From an uncultured Collinsella sp. (GTDB taxonomy: Bacteria > Actinomycetota > Coriobacteriia > Coriobacteriales > Coriobacteriaceae): a stretch of 14,115 nt of DNA. The notes beneath the pieces were generated by a model that had not been told where the DNA came from, searched no databases, and saw only the letters and a list, made by a program, of their open reading frames with translations. Shown here piece after piece: positions 6,579-12,871 of this stretch (its first letter is position 1; the number at the start of each line of letters is the position of its first letter). The DNA is taken from positions 1 through 14,115 of the forward strand of contig CABSMX010000052.1 in the NCBI GenBank assembly GCA_902478945.1. The letters are read 5' to 3'. The position numbers were made by a program, and so were the translations under genes.

Positions 6579-7013
6579 ATGGATACCAAGCAGCAACTCG
6601 TCAATGCCCTCGCAGGTCTGGGCTCAACCATTACCGAAGCCATGGATGTCATCGAAGGCTTTGTCCCCTGCGGACATCCCGCTCTCACGGTTTCGAACGC
6701 CCTTGTTGCGCTGGACGCTGACGATGATGCGGCTCTCGCCCAGCAGCTTGAGACCGTCGAGGGCTTTATCGACCACGTAAGTGAGAACCGCGGCGTGGCC
6801 GCCTACCACGGCATCGAGGTCGAGCTCGCGGGTCCCAAAGCCGATCTGCTCACAGCAATCCACGAGGTAGGCGCCCTTATGCAGACCGCAGGCGTTAAGA
6901 ACACTCAGGTCAACGAGTGGGTCTACCGCAGTCTGGCAGCACTCGACAGCTCCGACGAAAAGGCAGCCGAGCAGTTCGCAGAAAGTCCCGCCATTAAGGC
7001 CGCGCTTTTGTAA
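6579..7013 (+). CDS. unrecognised acidic helical protein, 144 aa
   Basis: The only convincing plus-strand gene here. The ATG at 6579 has GAAAGGA seven bases upstream and the frame ends at TAA before an inverted repeat. The protein is acidic and rich in Ala, Leu, Val, Glu and Asp, with one Cys (in VPCGHPAL) and no signal peptide or membrane segment, so it should be a soluble, mostly helical cytosolic protein. A short motif such as LVALDADDDAALAQQLETVE and a later SLAALDSSDEKAAEQFAES suggest two related acidic helical stretches, possibly an internal duplication. I cannot assign a family. It is transcribed away from ssrA and towards the toxin-antitoxin operon, so it stands alone. Codon use resembles the neighbours. 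Confidence 0.8.
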   Translation: MDTKQQLVNALAGLGSTITEAMDVIEGFVPCGHPALTVSNALVALDADDDAALAQQLETVEGFIDHVSENRGVAAYHGIEVELAGPKADLLTAIHEVGALMQTAGVKNTQVNEWVYRSLAALDSSDEKAAEQFAESPAIKAALL

Positions 7014-7022
7014 ATAGCAGAA

Positions 7023-7059
7023 GCGGGTCCCTTGGCGCATCGTCATCCAAGAGGCCCGC
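7023..7059. terminator. inverted repeat between convergent genes, probable bidirectional terminator
   Basis: Arms 7023-7035 and 7047-7059 pair at 12 of 13 positions (one G-T) around an 11-base loop. They lie 10 bases after the unrecognised plus-strand gene and 13 bases after the toxin gene on the other strand. There is no strong T-run, so the function is inferred from position. Confidence 0.55.
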
Positions 7060-7071
7060 AAACAGTTCGCG

Positions 7072-7587
7072 TCAACCGATAGCCGCGCCGCCGCGTTCGG
7101 CTAAAGCAAGAATCGGCATCATTTGACGAGGTGTCTTTGCTGCAAGATCGGCATGTTCGAGCAGCTTGCGATCGTTGGTCACCAAGTAATCGACCTGCGC
7201 GCGCTTGCATGCGGCGAGTACCAAGTTGTCCTCGTAATCGCGATGGAGCACTAAGTATTTGTCGGCCAGCCAAAGGTCCGACGCATCTGCACCCACGGCC
7301 GTGGCGTTTTCGGTCATATTCCGAACAAACGCCAACGCCGCATCGCCAATTGCACGGGCAGATGCCTCGTCGAGCACTCCCCCGCTGGCAAGAACGCTAC
7401 GCTTCAGCTCGTGTTGGACAACGTACAGCACGTCCTTAGCGATATGTACCGGGAAGAACAGCAACGCCCCCGTCTCCGCCGCCTGCCCAATAAACGAACG
7501 CGCGGCAAGCGACTCGGCATGGTCGACGCAAAACGAATCAACCCATACGTTGGTATCCACCATTATTTTGAGGGGAGCCCCGCTCAC
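7072..7587 (-). CDS. PIN-domain ribonuclease toxin (VapC-like)
   Basis: A 171-residue PIN-domain protein, probably the RNase toxin of a type II pair. With the start used, IMVDTNVWVD holds the first metal-binding Asp (Asp11), RDYEDNLVLAACKRAQVDYL the third acidic site (Asp120) and LVTNDRKLL the last (Asp139); the second acidic position is probably Asp52 in IAKDVLYVV. PIN toxins use such residues to bind Mg/Mn for RNA cleavage. The GTG at 7587 overlaps the antitoxin stop (GTGA) and has a GGGG ribosome-binding site inside the antitoxin. The ATG at 7563 (163 residues) is an alternative with poorer spacing. The overlap implies translational coupling to the antitoxin. The RNA target is unknown. Confidence 0.82.
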   Translation of the reverse strand: MSGAPLKIMVDTNVWVDSFCVDHAESLAARSFIGQAAETGALLFFPVHIAKDVLYVVQHELKRSVLASGGVLDEASARAIGDAALAFVRNMTENATAVGADASDLWLADKYLVLHRDYEDNLVLAACKRAQVDYLVTNDRKLLEHADLAAKTPRQMMPILALAERGGAAIG

Positions 7588-7937
7588 AGGATCATCCCCT
7601 TTTGGCGATAGCGCTCGTCCATGGCTTCGGAATAGATTGTGTCCCAATCGCGATCGTCGGATACAGGCGACGCAGCGATGCCCAGGTCCACGTAAAGCTG
7701 ATCCGCCGCCGCCCATGATGCGGCGAACGGAGTATCGGGCGCGACGGCCTGCTGCCGGTCGTCGACAGCCGCAAGCACTTCCTCGCACTGCCCGCCACCC
7801 TGTGCGACCTTGGCCACCACCTTTTTGATGAGCTCGGGCAGTGACCCGCCCGAAAGCCGCAGCGCTTCCTCGGCACGGTTCTTGACCTGACGATCAACGC
7901 GAACGTTCACCTGCGCCATGCCGCTAACAGCACCCAC
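7584..7937 (-). CDS. RelB/DinJ-type ribbon-helix-helix antitoxin
   Basis: A 117-residue protein, 111 if it starts at the internal ATG (7919). The segment MAQVNVRVDRQVKNRAEEAL is the classic N-terminal ribbon-helix-helix of RelB/DinJ antitoxins, which bind DNA as dimers; the C-terminal half (for example SDDRDWDTIYSEAMDERY) would wrap around the toxin. The GTG at 7937 was chosen because GAAGGGAG precedes it by 10 bases, while the ATG has no ribosome-binding site; family alignment favours the ATG, so the start is uncertain. It is first in the operon and overlaps the PIN gene by 4 nt. A RelB-type antitoxin with a PIN toxin is a mixed pairing. The promoter carries symmetric GCTAGC sites, which suggests autorepression. 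Confidence 0.85.
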   Translation of the reverse strand: MGAVSGMAQVNVRVDRQVKNRAEEALRLSGGSLPELIKKVVAKVAQGGGQCEEVLAAVDDRQQAVAPDTPFAASWAAADQLYVDLGIAASPVSDDRDWDTIYSEAMDERYRQKGMIL

Positions 7938-7957
7938 GTCGATCCAGCTCCCTTCAA

Positions 7958-8006
7958 TTGCTAGCTATGCTAGCAACACTATATAGGTAAGCTAGCAAAT
8001 GGTCAA
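7958..8006 (-). promoter_or_regulatory. promoter and GCTAGC operator of the toxin-antitoxin operon
   Basis: On the minus strand TTGACC (8006-8001) and TATAGT (7983-7978) are separated by exactly 17 bases. A perfect 19-bp inverted repeat, TTGCTAGC-ATA-GCTAGCAA (7976-7958), covers the expected transcription start. A third half-site GCTAGC (7991-7996) lies in the promoter spacer. Dimeric ribbon-helix-helix antitoxins bind such spaced short palindromes, so binding of the antitoxin or its complex here would block transcription. Confidence 0.8.
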
Positions 8007-8010
8007 ACGC

Positions 8011-8056
8011 AAAAGGCCTGCGCCCAGACGGCACCGATGCCGCCTGGGCGCAGGCC
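8011..8056 (-). terminator. rho-independent terminator of the metal ATPase operon
   Basis: Two 19-base arms (8015-8033 and 8038-8056), with one non-Watson-Crick pair, close the loop TCGG and are followed on the minus strand by TTTT. The tail runs almost directly into the -35 box of the toxin-antitoxin promoter. Confidence 0.92.
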
Positions 8057-8080
8057 AGATAACGTGGGCGAACACGCCTG

Positions 8081-10156
8081 TTAACGCAGATATGCCTTCG
8101 CGCTGCTCAGGCTGTAGGCGATCGTCGAGCCGTTGTGCAGCAGCGACGACGTCTGCGGCGTAATCGTGCCGGTGATGCCGAGCGCCAGCAGCGCCGAGTT
8201 GGTGAACATCACCTTAGAGTAGGAGCTCGTCAGGCGATCAATGAGGCCCTGGCTCATGCGGCGCAGGCGCACGATTGCGGCGAGATCCGTGTCGGTCAGG
8301 ATGATGTCGGCGACCTCCCTGGCGATGTCGCTTCCGCCACCCATCGCCAGGCCCACGTCGGCCAAACCGAGCGCCGGCGAATCGTTGACGCCGTCGCCCA
8401 CCATGGCAACGTGGCGCCCTTCGCTCTTAATGCGCTCCACATAAGCGTACTTGTCCTCGGGCAGCAGCTCGGCCTTAAACTCGTCGACCCCTGCCTCTCG
8501 CGCAATGCGCTCGGCCGTGCGCTCGGAATCGCCCGTGAGCATGACCACGTGCTTGACGCCCAACGCGTGCAGGTCGGCGATGGCCTCGCGGACCCCGGGC
8601 TTAAGCGGGTCCTCGATACCGAGCACGCCCACAACGGTGCCGTCGACCGCCAGATACAGCGGCGACAGGCCCTGCATCTGGGACTCAATGCGCTCCTTGA
8701 TGTCGGATTCGAGCTGTGCGCCCTCGTCCTCAAATACAAAGTGCGCGGAACCGATGATGGCGCGACGCCCCTCAATGGACGAAGCGATGCCGTGTGCCAC
8801 GATGTACTCGACGGCGGCATGGCGCTCGCGGTGCTCGAGCCCACGCTCGCGTGCAGCATTGACCACAGCACGCGCCACCGGATGCGGAAAATGTTCCTCC
8901 AAACAAGCGGAAAGGCGCAGGATCTCGTCCTCGCTCCAGCCATCGGTGGTAAGTACGCAGGCAAGACGCGGCTGCGCCTCGGTGAGCGTACCGGTCTTAT
9001 CAAACACAATGGTGTCGGCCTTGGCAAACGACTCAAAGTACTTCGCGCCCTTGACCATCACGCCCATCTTGGCGGCATCGCTCATGGCGGTCATGACGGC
9101 GACGGAACCCGTGAGCTTGAGTGCACACGAGTAGTCGACCATCAACGCCGCCGAAGTCTTGATGAGGCTACGTGTGGTGAGAGCGACAAGGCCCGCGAGC
9201 AAGAAGTTCCACGGGACGATCTTGTTGGCGAGGTCCTCCATATGCGACTGACCCTCGGACTTGAGCGAGTCGGCCGTCTGCACGAGCGAGACGATCGAGC
9301 GGAGCTTAGTCTGAGCCGTGTTGGCGCGCACGCGCACCAAGATGCTGCCATCTTCCACGACGGTTCCGGCGAACACGTCGTCGCCTGCGCTGCGCTCAAC
9401 GGCAAGCGGCTCGCCGGTCAGGGTCGCCTGGTTGACCATGGCGCTTCCCTGCTCGACCACGCCGTCAATGCAGATGGACATGCCGGTGCGCACGGCTACC
9501 AAGTCGCCGGGCTCAAGCTCGGTGGCGGCAACGCTCACCTCGGTGTCGCCGACCACTTTCTGCGCCTTGTCGGGCACATCGAGCAGCGAGTTGATGAGCT
9601 CGTTTTCGCTCATGGCGCGGGTGTAGTCCTCGAGCAGCTCGCCCACGTTGAGCAGAAACATTGTCTGGCCCGCGGTGTCGATATCACGCTTGACGAACGA
9701 AATGCCGATGGCCGAAGCGTCAAGCACAGGAACGGTCAGGCGCGGCTGCGCGAGCTCGTGGAGCGCGGCACGCAAAAAGGTCATGTAACCGGCCAAAACA
9801 AACACCGCACGCAGAGGCGTCGGCAAGAACCAGCGACGTGCGTAATGGGCACCGACGAGTGTCGCCAGGTCCATAACGAGTTTGCGCTTGCGCGGCTCGA
9901 GTTGCATCACGTAGCCCGACTTGGCATCGGCGATAGCTTGAGCATCGAGTGCGCCCAAGGCGTCGAGCACGCTCGCGCGGCGCGGCTCGTCGTACTCCAG
10001 CGCCATCTGGCCAATGCGGCCATATACGCGCACTTTGCGCACGCCGTCGATTTCGCCGCCAAGCTTAAGAAGCGCATCGAGATCGCTCTCTGGCACAGGA
10101 CCCGCCAATTGAAGACGGGTCCTGCCGGGGATCTCGCTAATAATCGAGAATCTCAT
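8081..10156 (-). CDS. P1B-type metal-transporting ATPase, FezB-like (P1B-6-type candidate)
   Basis: A 691-residue membrane ATPase with all P-type parts: actuator TLTGEP (245-250), phosphorylation site DKTGTLT (Asp386), HP motif FPHPVARAV (His425-Pro426), MLTGDSERTA (539-548) and hinge GDGVNDSPAL (587-596). The transmembrane metal site reads DYSCALKLTGS (Cys344, Lys347) where Cu and Zn pumps have CPC. The N-terminus lacks CxxC but has IPGRTRLQL (9-17), of the PGRxR type, ahead of a ferredoxin-like metal-domain fold. From what I know, this combination is found in P1B-6 ATPases such as FezB of iron-storing ferrosomes; iron is therefore the best guess, and Mn or another divalent metal is possible. 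It follows the small membrane protein by 18 bp in one operon and ends at a strong terminator. Confidence 0.85.
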   Translation of the reverse strand: MRFSIISEIPGRTRLQLAGPVPESDLDALLKLGGEIDGVRKVRVYGRIGQMALEYDEPRRASVLDALGALDAQAIADAKSGYVMQLEPRKRKLVMDLATLVGAHYARRWFLPTPLRAVFVLAGYMTFLRAALHELAQPRLTVPVLDASAIGISFVKRDIDTAGQTMFLLNVGELLEDYTRAMSENELINSLLDVPDKAQKVVGDTEVSVAATELEPGDLVAVRTGMSICIDGVVEQGSAMVNQATLTGEPLAVERSAGDDVFAGTVVEDGSILVRVRANTAQTKLRSIVSLVQTADSLKSEGQSHMEDLANKIVPWNFLLAGLVALTTRSLIKTSAALMVDYSCALKLTGSVAVMTAMSDAAKMGVMVKGAKYFESFAKADTIVFDKTGTLTEAQPRLACVLTTDGWSEDEILRLSACLEEHFPHPVARAVVNAARERGLEHRERHAAVEYIVAHGIASSIEGRRAIIGSAHFVFEDEGAQLESDIKERIESQMQGLSPLYLAVDGTVVGVLGIEDPLKPGVREAIADLHALGVKHVVMLTGDSERTAERIAREAGVDEFKAELLPEDKYAYVERIKSEGRHVAMVGDGVNDSPALGLADVGLAMGGGSDIAREVADIILTDTDLAAIVRLRRMSQGLIDRLTSSYSKVMFTNSALLALGITGTITPQTSSLLHNGSTIAYSLSSAKAYLR

Positions 10157-10174
10157 AGTTTGTGCCTGGGAGCG

Positions 10175-10420
10175 TTACTCGGCCGCCTCGTCAGCGGCGG
10201 CCTCGCTCTGGGTGATGTAGGCAGCCTCGGCAACCATATCGTCGACCTCGGCCTTGGCCTGCTCGACCATGTCCTGGTAGCCATTCTTGATGCGCATGCC
10301 GCACGCGATACCCTGCACGCAGGCATTCTTTACCGGAGCGCTGGTGAGCAGCTTGATGCCAGCCGTACCGAGCAGAAAACCGCCACCGACAAGCAGGGTG
10401 TTAAACGTCGACTTCTTCAT
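10175..10420 (-). CDS. small single-span membrane protein, DUF6110/FezA-like
   Basis: An 81-residue protein that begins MKKSTFNTLLVGGGFLLGTA, a basic N-terminus followed by a Gly-rich hydrophobic segment (about residues 8-26) that should span or anchor in the membrane. Then come a short basic region (KNACVQGIACGMRIKNGY, two Cys) and an acidic helical tail from about residue 50 (for example EQAKAEVDDMVAEAA). This layout matches, from memory, DUF6110 proteins encoded beside P1B ATPases of the FezB type. The start at 10420 was chosen for the GGGAG site 8-9 bases upstream; the frame extends 16 codons further without support. It is the first gene of the operon, directly behind a promoter with an operator-like repeat. 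It could be a structural partner of the ATPase or a membrane-shaping factor. Confidence 0.8.
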   Translation of the reverse strand: MKKSTFNTLLVGGGFLLGTAGIKLLTSAPVKNACVQGIACGMRIKNGYQDMVEQAKAEVDDMVAEAAYITQSEAAADEAAE

Positions 10421-10504
10421 GTTGTTTCTCCCTTTTGCCGCATTGGATGCGGCGTGGTGCCTTAGCACCCGAGTAAATAAGTTTGCTCGAGCACACTTTT
10501 GGAA

Positions 10505-10536
10505 AATAGTTTAGTTTATCTAACTATTGAGGTCAA
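10505..10536 (-). promoter_or_regulatory. promoter of the metal operon with overlapping inverted repeat
   Basis: On the minus strand TTGACC (10536-10531) and TAAACT (10513-10508) have the ideal 17-base spacing. AATAGTT (10505-10511 on the plus strand) and AACTATT (10522-10528) form a perfect 7-bp-arm inverted repeat over the spacer and -10 box, where a repressor would block RNA polymerase. The half-sites share GTT...CTAAC with DtxR-type operators, but the full match is only partial. The leader to the ATG is about 80 bases and includes a CCGCAT/ATGCGG hairpin before the ribosome-binding site. Confidence 0.65.
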
Positions 10537-10651
10537 CAAAGGTTAACTTTTTGGAAATCTTAAGGTGCGGAACAGCCGGCTTCTGGCGATCCGCCCGCCG
10601 CGATGCACATCCGTGACGCCAAAGAGGAGGCCCTCTTCCCTCCAGCAAATT

Positions 10652-10831
10652 GAAGGTGAATGGTTTTCCGCGAAGTGAACGAGCAAAATTGGGCCCCCGA
10701 AGCATCCGCATTTTTTCGCAGCAAAACCGCAGGGAAAACTCGACAAAACCGCAGGAAACCGAGCCAGAAAAGTGTTGATGTTTCAGGGGTCCAAAATAGG
10801 TCGTTCACTTCGCGGAAAAGTATTCACCTTC
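10652..10831. repeat. long inverted repeat with 55-bp arms (MITE-like or intergenic mosaic element)
   Basis: The arm at 10652-10706 matches the reverse complement of 10777-10831 at 46 of 55 positions without gaps. Both arms begin GAAGGTGAAT and contain CTTCGCGG-type sequence beside GTTCACTTCG. The 70-bp loop contains AAAACCGCAGG twice, 22 bp apart (10723 and 10745). The arms diverge at nine positions, so it is not freshly made. Ends that mirror each other with no gene inside suggest a miniature element or a stable structured RNA. Confidence 0.85.
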
Positions 10832-10845
10832 GTTTTCAACATCCA

Positions 10846-10877
10846 CAAAAAATGAGGGCGCCAACGGCGCCCTCATT
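10846..10877 (-). terminator. candidate rho-independent terminator for gatAB
   Basis: AATGAGGGCGCC and GGCGCCCTCATT are perfect 12-base arms around a three-base loop, and the minus-strand transcript continues TTTTTTG. It is the only hairpin after gatB with a real T-run, although it lies about 320 bases from the stop codon. Confidence 0.75.
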
Positions 10878-11100
10878 CACCAAATTCCATTCAGCCCACC
10901 TGATCCGAGCGGCCGAGTCGTTACAGAACCCGGGAGCCCCGGCAGGGCGGGTGCTTGCTCAAAATGAGTTCCCTTCAAAACAATGGGCGTGCCAACGGCG
11001 CGCCCATTCACTCTATTCCATTCAGCCTACCTGACCCGAACGGCCGAGTCGTCACGGAACCGAGGGGCCGGGCGCAGGGCCTTGCCTCTCAATGAGTTCC
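10851..11100. repeat. 131-bp tandem repeat, two units, each led by a GGCGCC-type hairpin
   Basis: Unit 1 (10851-10981) and unit 2 (10982-about 11100) have the same order. First comes a hairpin (AATGAGGGCGCC or AATGGGCGTGCC, then AAC, then the complementary arm). A 48-bp block with 42 identities follows, containing ATTCCATTCAGCC and CGGCCGAGTCGT. The units then diverge through GC-rich sequence and end at AATGAGTTCC. A third hairpin of the same style, GGAGGCGCC-AGT-GGCGCCTCC, follows at 11110-11130 about one unit later. Confidence 0.8.
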
Positions 11101-11188
11101 GCACGAACAGGAGGCGCCAGTGGCGCCTCCGTCGTGAGTCAGGACTGTCCGAAATTGAGAGGCAAGGCCCTGCGCCCGGCCCCTCGGT
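11059..11188. repeat. perfect 35-bp inverted repeat just downstream of gatB
   Basis: Bases 11059-11093 are the exact reverse complement of 11154-11188. The 60 bases between contain a nested 9-bp hairpin (11110-11130). The right arm begins six bases past the gatB stop codon, so the transcript can fold into a very stable branched structure. There is no T-run after it, so it is not a standard terminator. Confidence 0.9.
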
Positions 11189-11194
11189 CCCCGC

Positions 11195-12871
11195 TTACGA
11201 GAGCGACATTCTCAGCAACTCGTTGAAGAGTTTCGGGTTGCCCTTGCCGCGACTCGCCTTCATGCACTGGCCCACCAAAAAGCCAATGACCTTCTGGTTG
11301 CCGTCACGATACTGCTGAGCCTGATTGGCACAGTTAGCCAGCACCTCGTCCACGATCGGCTGCAGCGCGCCGGCATCGCTCACCTGACGCATGCCGCGCT
11401 CGTCGACGATCTTGTTGGGGTCGTCGCCGGTCTGGGCCATGGCCTCAAAGACCTCGTGCGCCTGGTTGGAGCTGATGGCATCGGTCGCCAGCAGCTTGGC
11501 AAGAGCTGCCACCTGAGCCGGCGCGATGCCGGACTCGGCGAGCGACACACCCGCGCCCTTCAGGTAGGCAATCATCTCGTTCACCAGCAGGTTTGCGACC
11601 GTCTGGGCCTCCTTGCCAGCCATACCGGCAGCGGCGGCCTCAAAGAACTCGGCAAACTCCGGGTCGCCAGCAATCTGTTCGGCATCGGCCGCCTTAATGC
11701 CAAAGTCGGCCTCAAAACGGGCGCGCTTAGCATCGGGCAGCTCGGGAATCTCGCCACGGCAGCGGTCGATGAACTCGTCGTCCAGATCGAACGGCGCCAG
11801 ATCGGGGTCGGGGAACAGACGATAGTCGTCGGCCGTCTCCTTGACGCGCATAACCACGGTGCGCTTACGGCTGGGCTCCCAGTGGCGGGTCTCCTGATAG
11901 ATGATGCCGCCCTCCTCGAGCACCTCGGCCTGACGGCAGATCTCGTAGGCAAGGCCGTCATGCAGGCTCTTAAACGAGTTGAGGTTCTTGAGCTCGGTCT
12001 TAGTGCCCAGCTTGGTCTCGCCGCGGCGGCGCAGCGACACGTTGCCGTCGCAGCGCATAGAACCCTTCTCCATGGAGCAGTCCGAAATGCCCAGCGTCAC
12101 AAAAATGCGACGGAGCTTCTCCATAAACAGGCGGGCCTCCTCGGGCGTGCGCAGATCGGGCTCGGTGACGAGCTCAATCAAAGGCGTGCCGCAGCGGTTG
12201 TAGTCGACGAGCGACTCGGCAGCGGCGGTAATGCGGCCCTCGGCACCGCCCACGTGGACCATCTTGGCGGCGTCCTCCTCCATGTGGATGCGCAGGATGC
12301 GAATGGGCACCGTGTAAGAACCGTCCTCGCGGCGCTCGGGCATCTGCAGGTTGGACGCATCATAGCTGGCCAGATGACCGGAGCGCTGATTGCCCTCGCG
12401 CATGGTCGACGTCATGGACGTGGACAGGCCCTCGGCGTTGGCCGAGGCGCTCGCCAGGCTCTGGGCCTCGGCCTCGCCAAACGCGCAGTCGGGGCGCTCG
12501 GCGGCACCGCGACCGGTCACGTCCAGGTCCAGGTGACCGTACATGGCAAAAGCGACCGGACCCTGCGTAGTCTGGAAGTTCTTGGCCATATCGGGATAGA
12601 AGTAGTGCTTGCGGTAGAACATCGAGTGGCGCTGAATCTCGCAGTTGGTGGCGAGGCCGGCCTTGACGATGCTCTCGATGGCGCGCTTATTGGGCACCGG
12701 CAGGGCGCCGGGCAGGCCCAGGCACACCGGGCACACGTTGGCGTTGGGCTCGTCATCGTGGCTAAGCTTGCAGTTGCAGAACATCTTGGTATCGAGTGCG
12801 GTGAGCTCGGTATGGATCTCCAGGCCGATCACGGCCTCCCAATCCTGCAGGACCTCGGAAAGCTCCTTCAT
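11195..12871 (-). CDS. gatB: Asp/Glu-tRNA amidotransferase subunit B, with an extra internal segment
   Basis: The 558-residue kinase and tRNA-binding subunit of GatCAB. It activates Glu-tRNA(Gln) or Asp-tRNA(Asn) with ATP for amidation by GatA. Visible are the start WEAVIGLEIHTEL (11-23), zinc cysteines CNC (32-34) and CPVC (47-50), YFYPDMAKN (90-98), RIHMEEDAAKMVH (194-206), DYNRCGTPLIELVTEPDLR (223-241), GTKTELKNLNS (289-299), the DDYRLFPDPDL block (348-358), and the C-terminal YqeY-like tail ending VIGFLVGQCMKASRGKGNP (528-546). Usual GatB is about 475-500 residues; the excess is mainly an Ala/Ser-rich stretch at about 118-185, where most members have a short turn. Its ATG shares one base with the gatA stop (TAATG), showing coupling. 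A 35-bp inverted repeat follows the gene. Confidence 0.96.
   Translation of the reverse strand: MKELSEVLQDWEAVIGLEIHTELTALDTKMFCNCKLSHDDEPNANVCPVCLGLPGALPVPNKRAIESIVKAGLATNCEIQRHSMFYRKHYFYPDMAKNFQTTQGPVAFAMYGHLDLDVTGRGAAERPDCAFGEAEAQSLASASANAEGLSTSMTSTMREGNQRSGHLASYDASNLQMPERREDGSYTVPIRILRIHMEEDAAKMVHVGGAEGRITAAAESLVDYNRCGTPLIELVTEPDLRTPEEARLFMEKLRRIFVTLGISDCSMEKGSMRCDGNVSLRRRGETKLGTKTELKNLNSFKSLHDGLAYEICRQAEVLEEGGIIYQETRHWEPSRKRTVVMRVKETADDYRLFPDPDLAPFDLDDEFIDRCRGEIPELPDAKRARFEADFGIKAADAEQIAGDPEFAEFFEAAAAGMAGKEAQTVANLLVNEMIAYLKGAGVSLAESGIAPAQVAALAKLLATDAISSNQAHEVFEAMAQTGDDPNKIVDERGMRQVSDAGALQPIVDEVLANCANQAQQYRDGNQKVIGFLVGQCMKASRGKGNPKLFNELLRMSLS

Larger units (their letters stand above)
10561..11194. 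other. 635-bp intergenic region without a gene, filled by repeats
   Basis: I find no supportable gene between the metal operon promoter and the gatB stop codon. Frames that exist here read through inverted repeats and are artefacts of them. The region holds three repeat structures listed separately: a long imperfect inverted repeat, a tandem repeat with a hairpin in each unit, and a perfect 35-bp inverted repeat. Confidence 0.75.

Noticed and set aside
8135..10465. 776-codon plus-strand open frame opposite the ATPase
   Set aside because: The ATPase frame contains every P-type motif; this one has none and is His/Gly/Ala/Arg-biased like other shadow frames.
10660..11034. 124-codon plus-strand frame and its minus-strand counterparts sharing an SFTSRK-type peptide
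   Set aside because: The shared peptide arises because the frames read the two arms of the inverted repeat at 10652-10831; there is no ribosome-binding site or family.
10851..11188. CRISPR array
   Set aside because: Repeat units are about 131 bp, only partly conserved and contain no unique spacers between short identical repeats.
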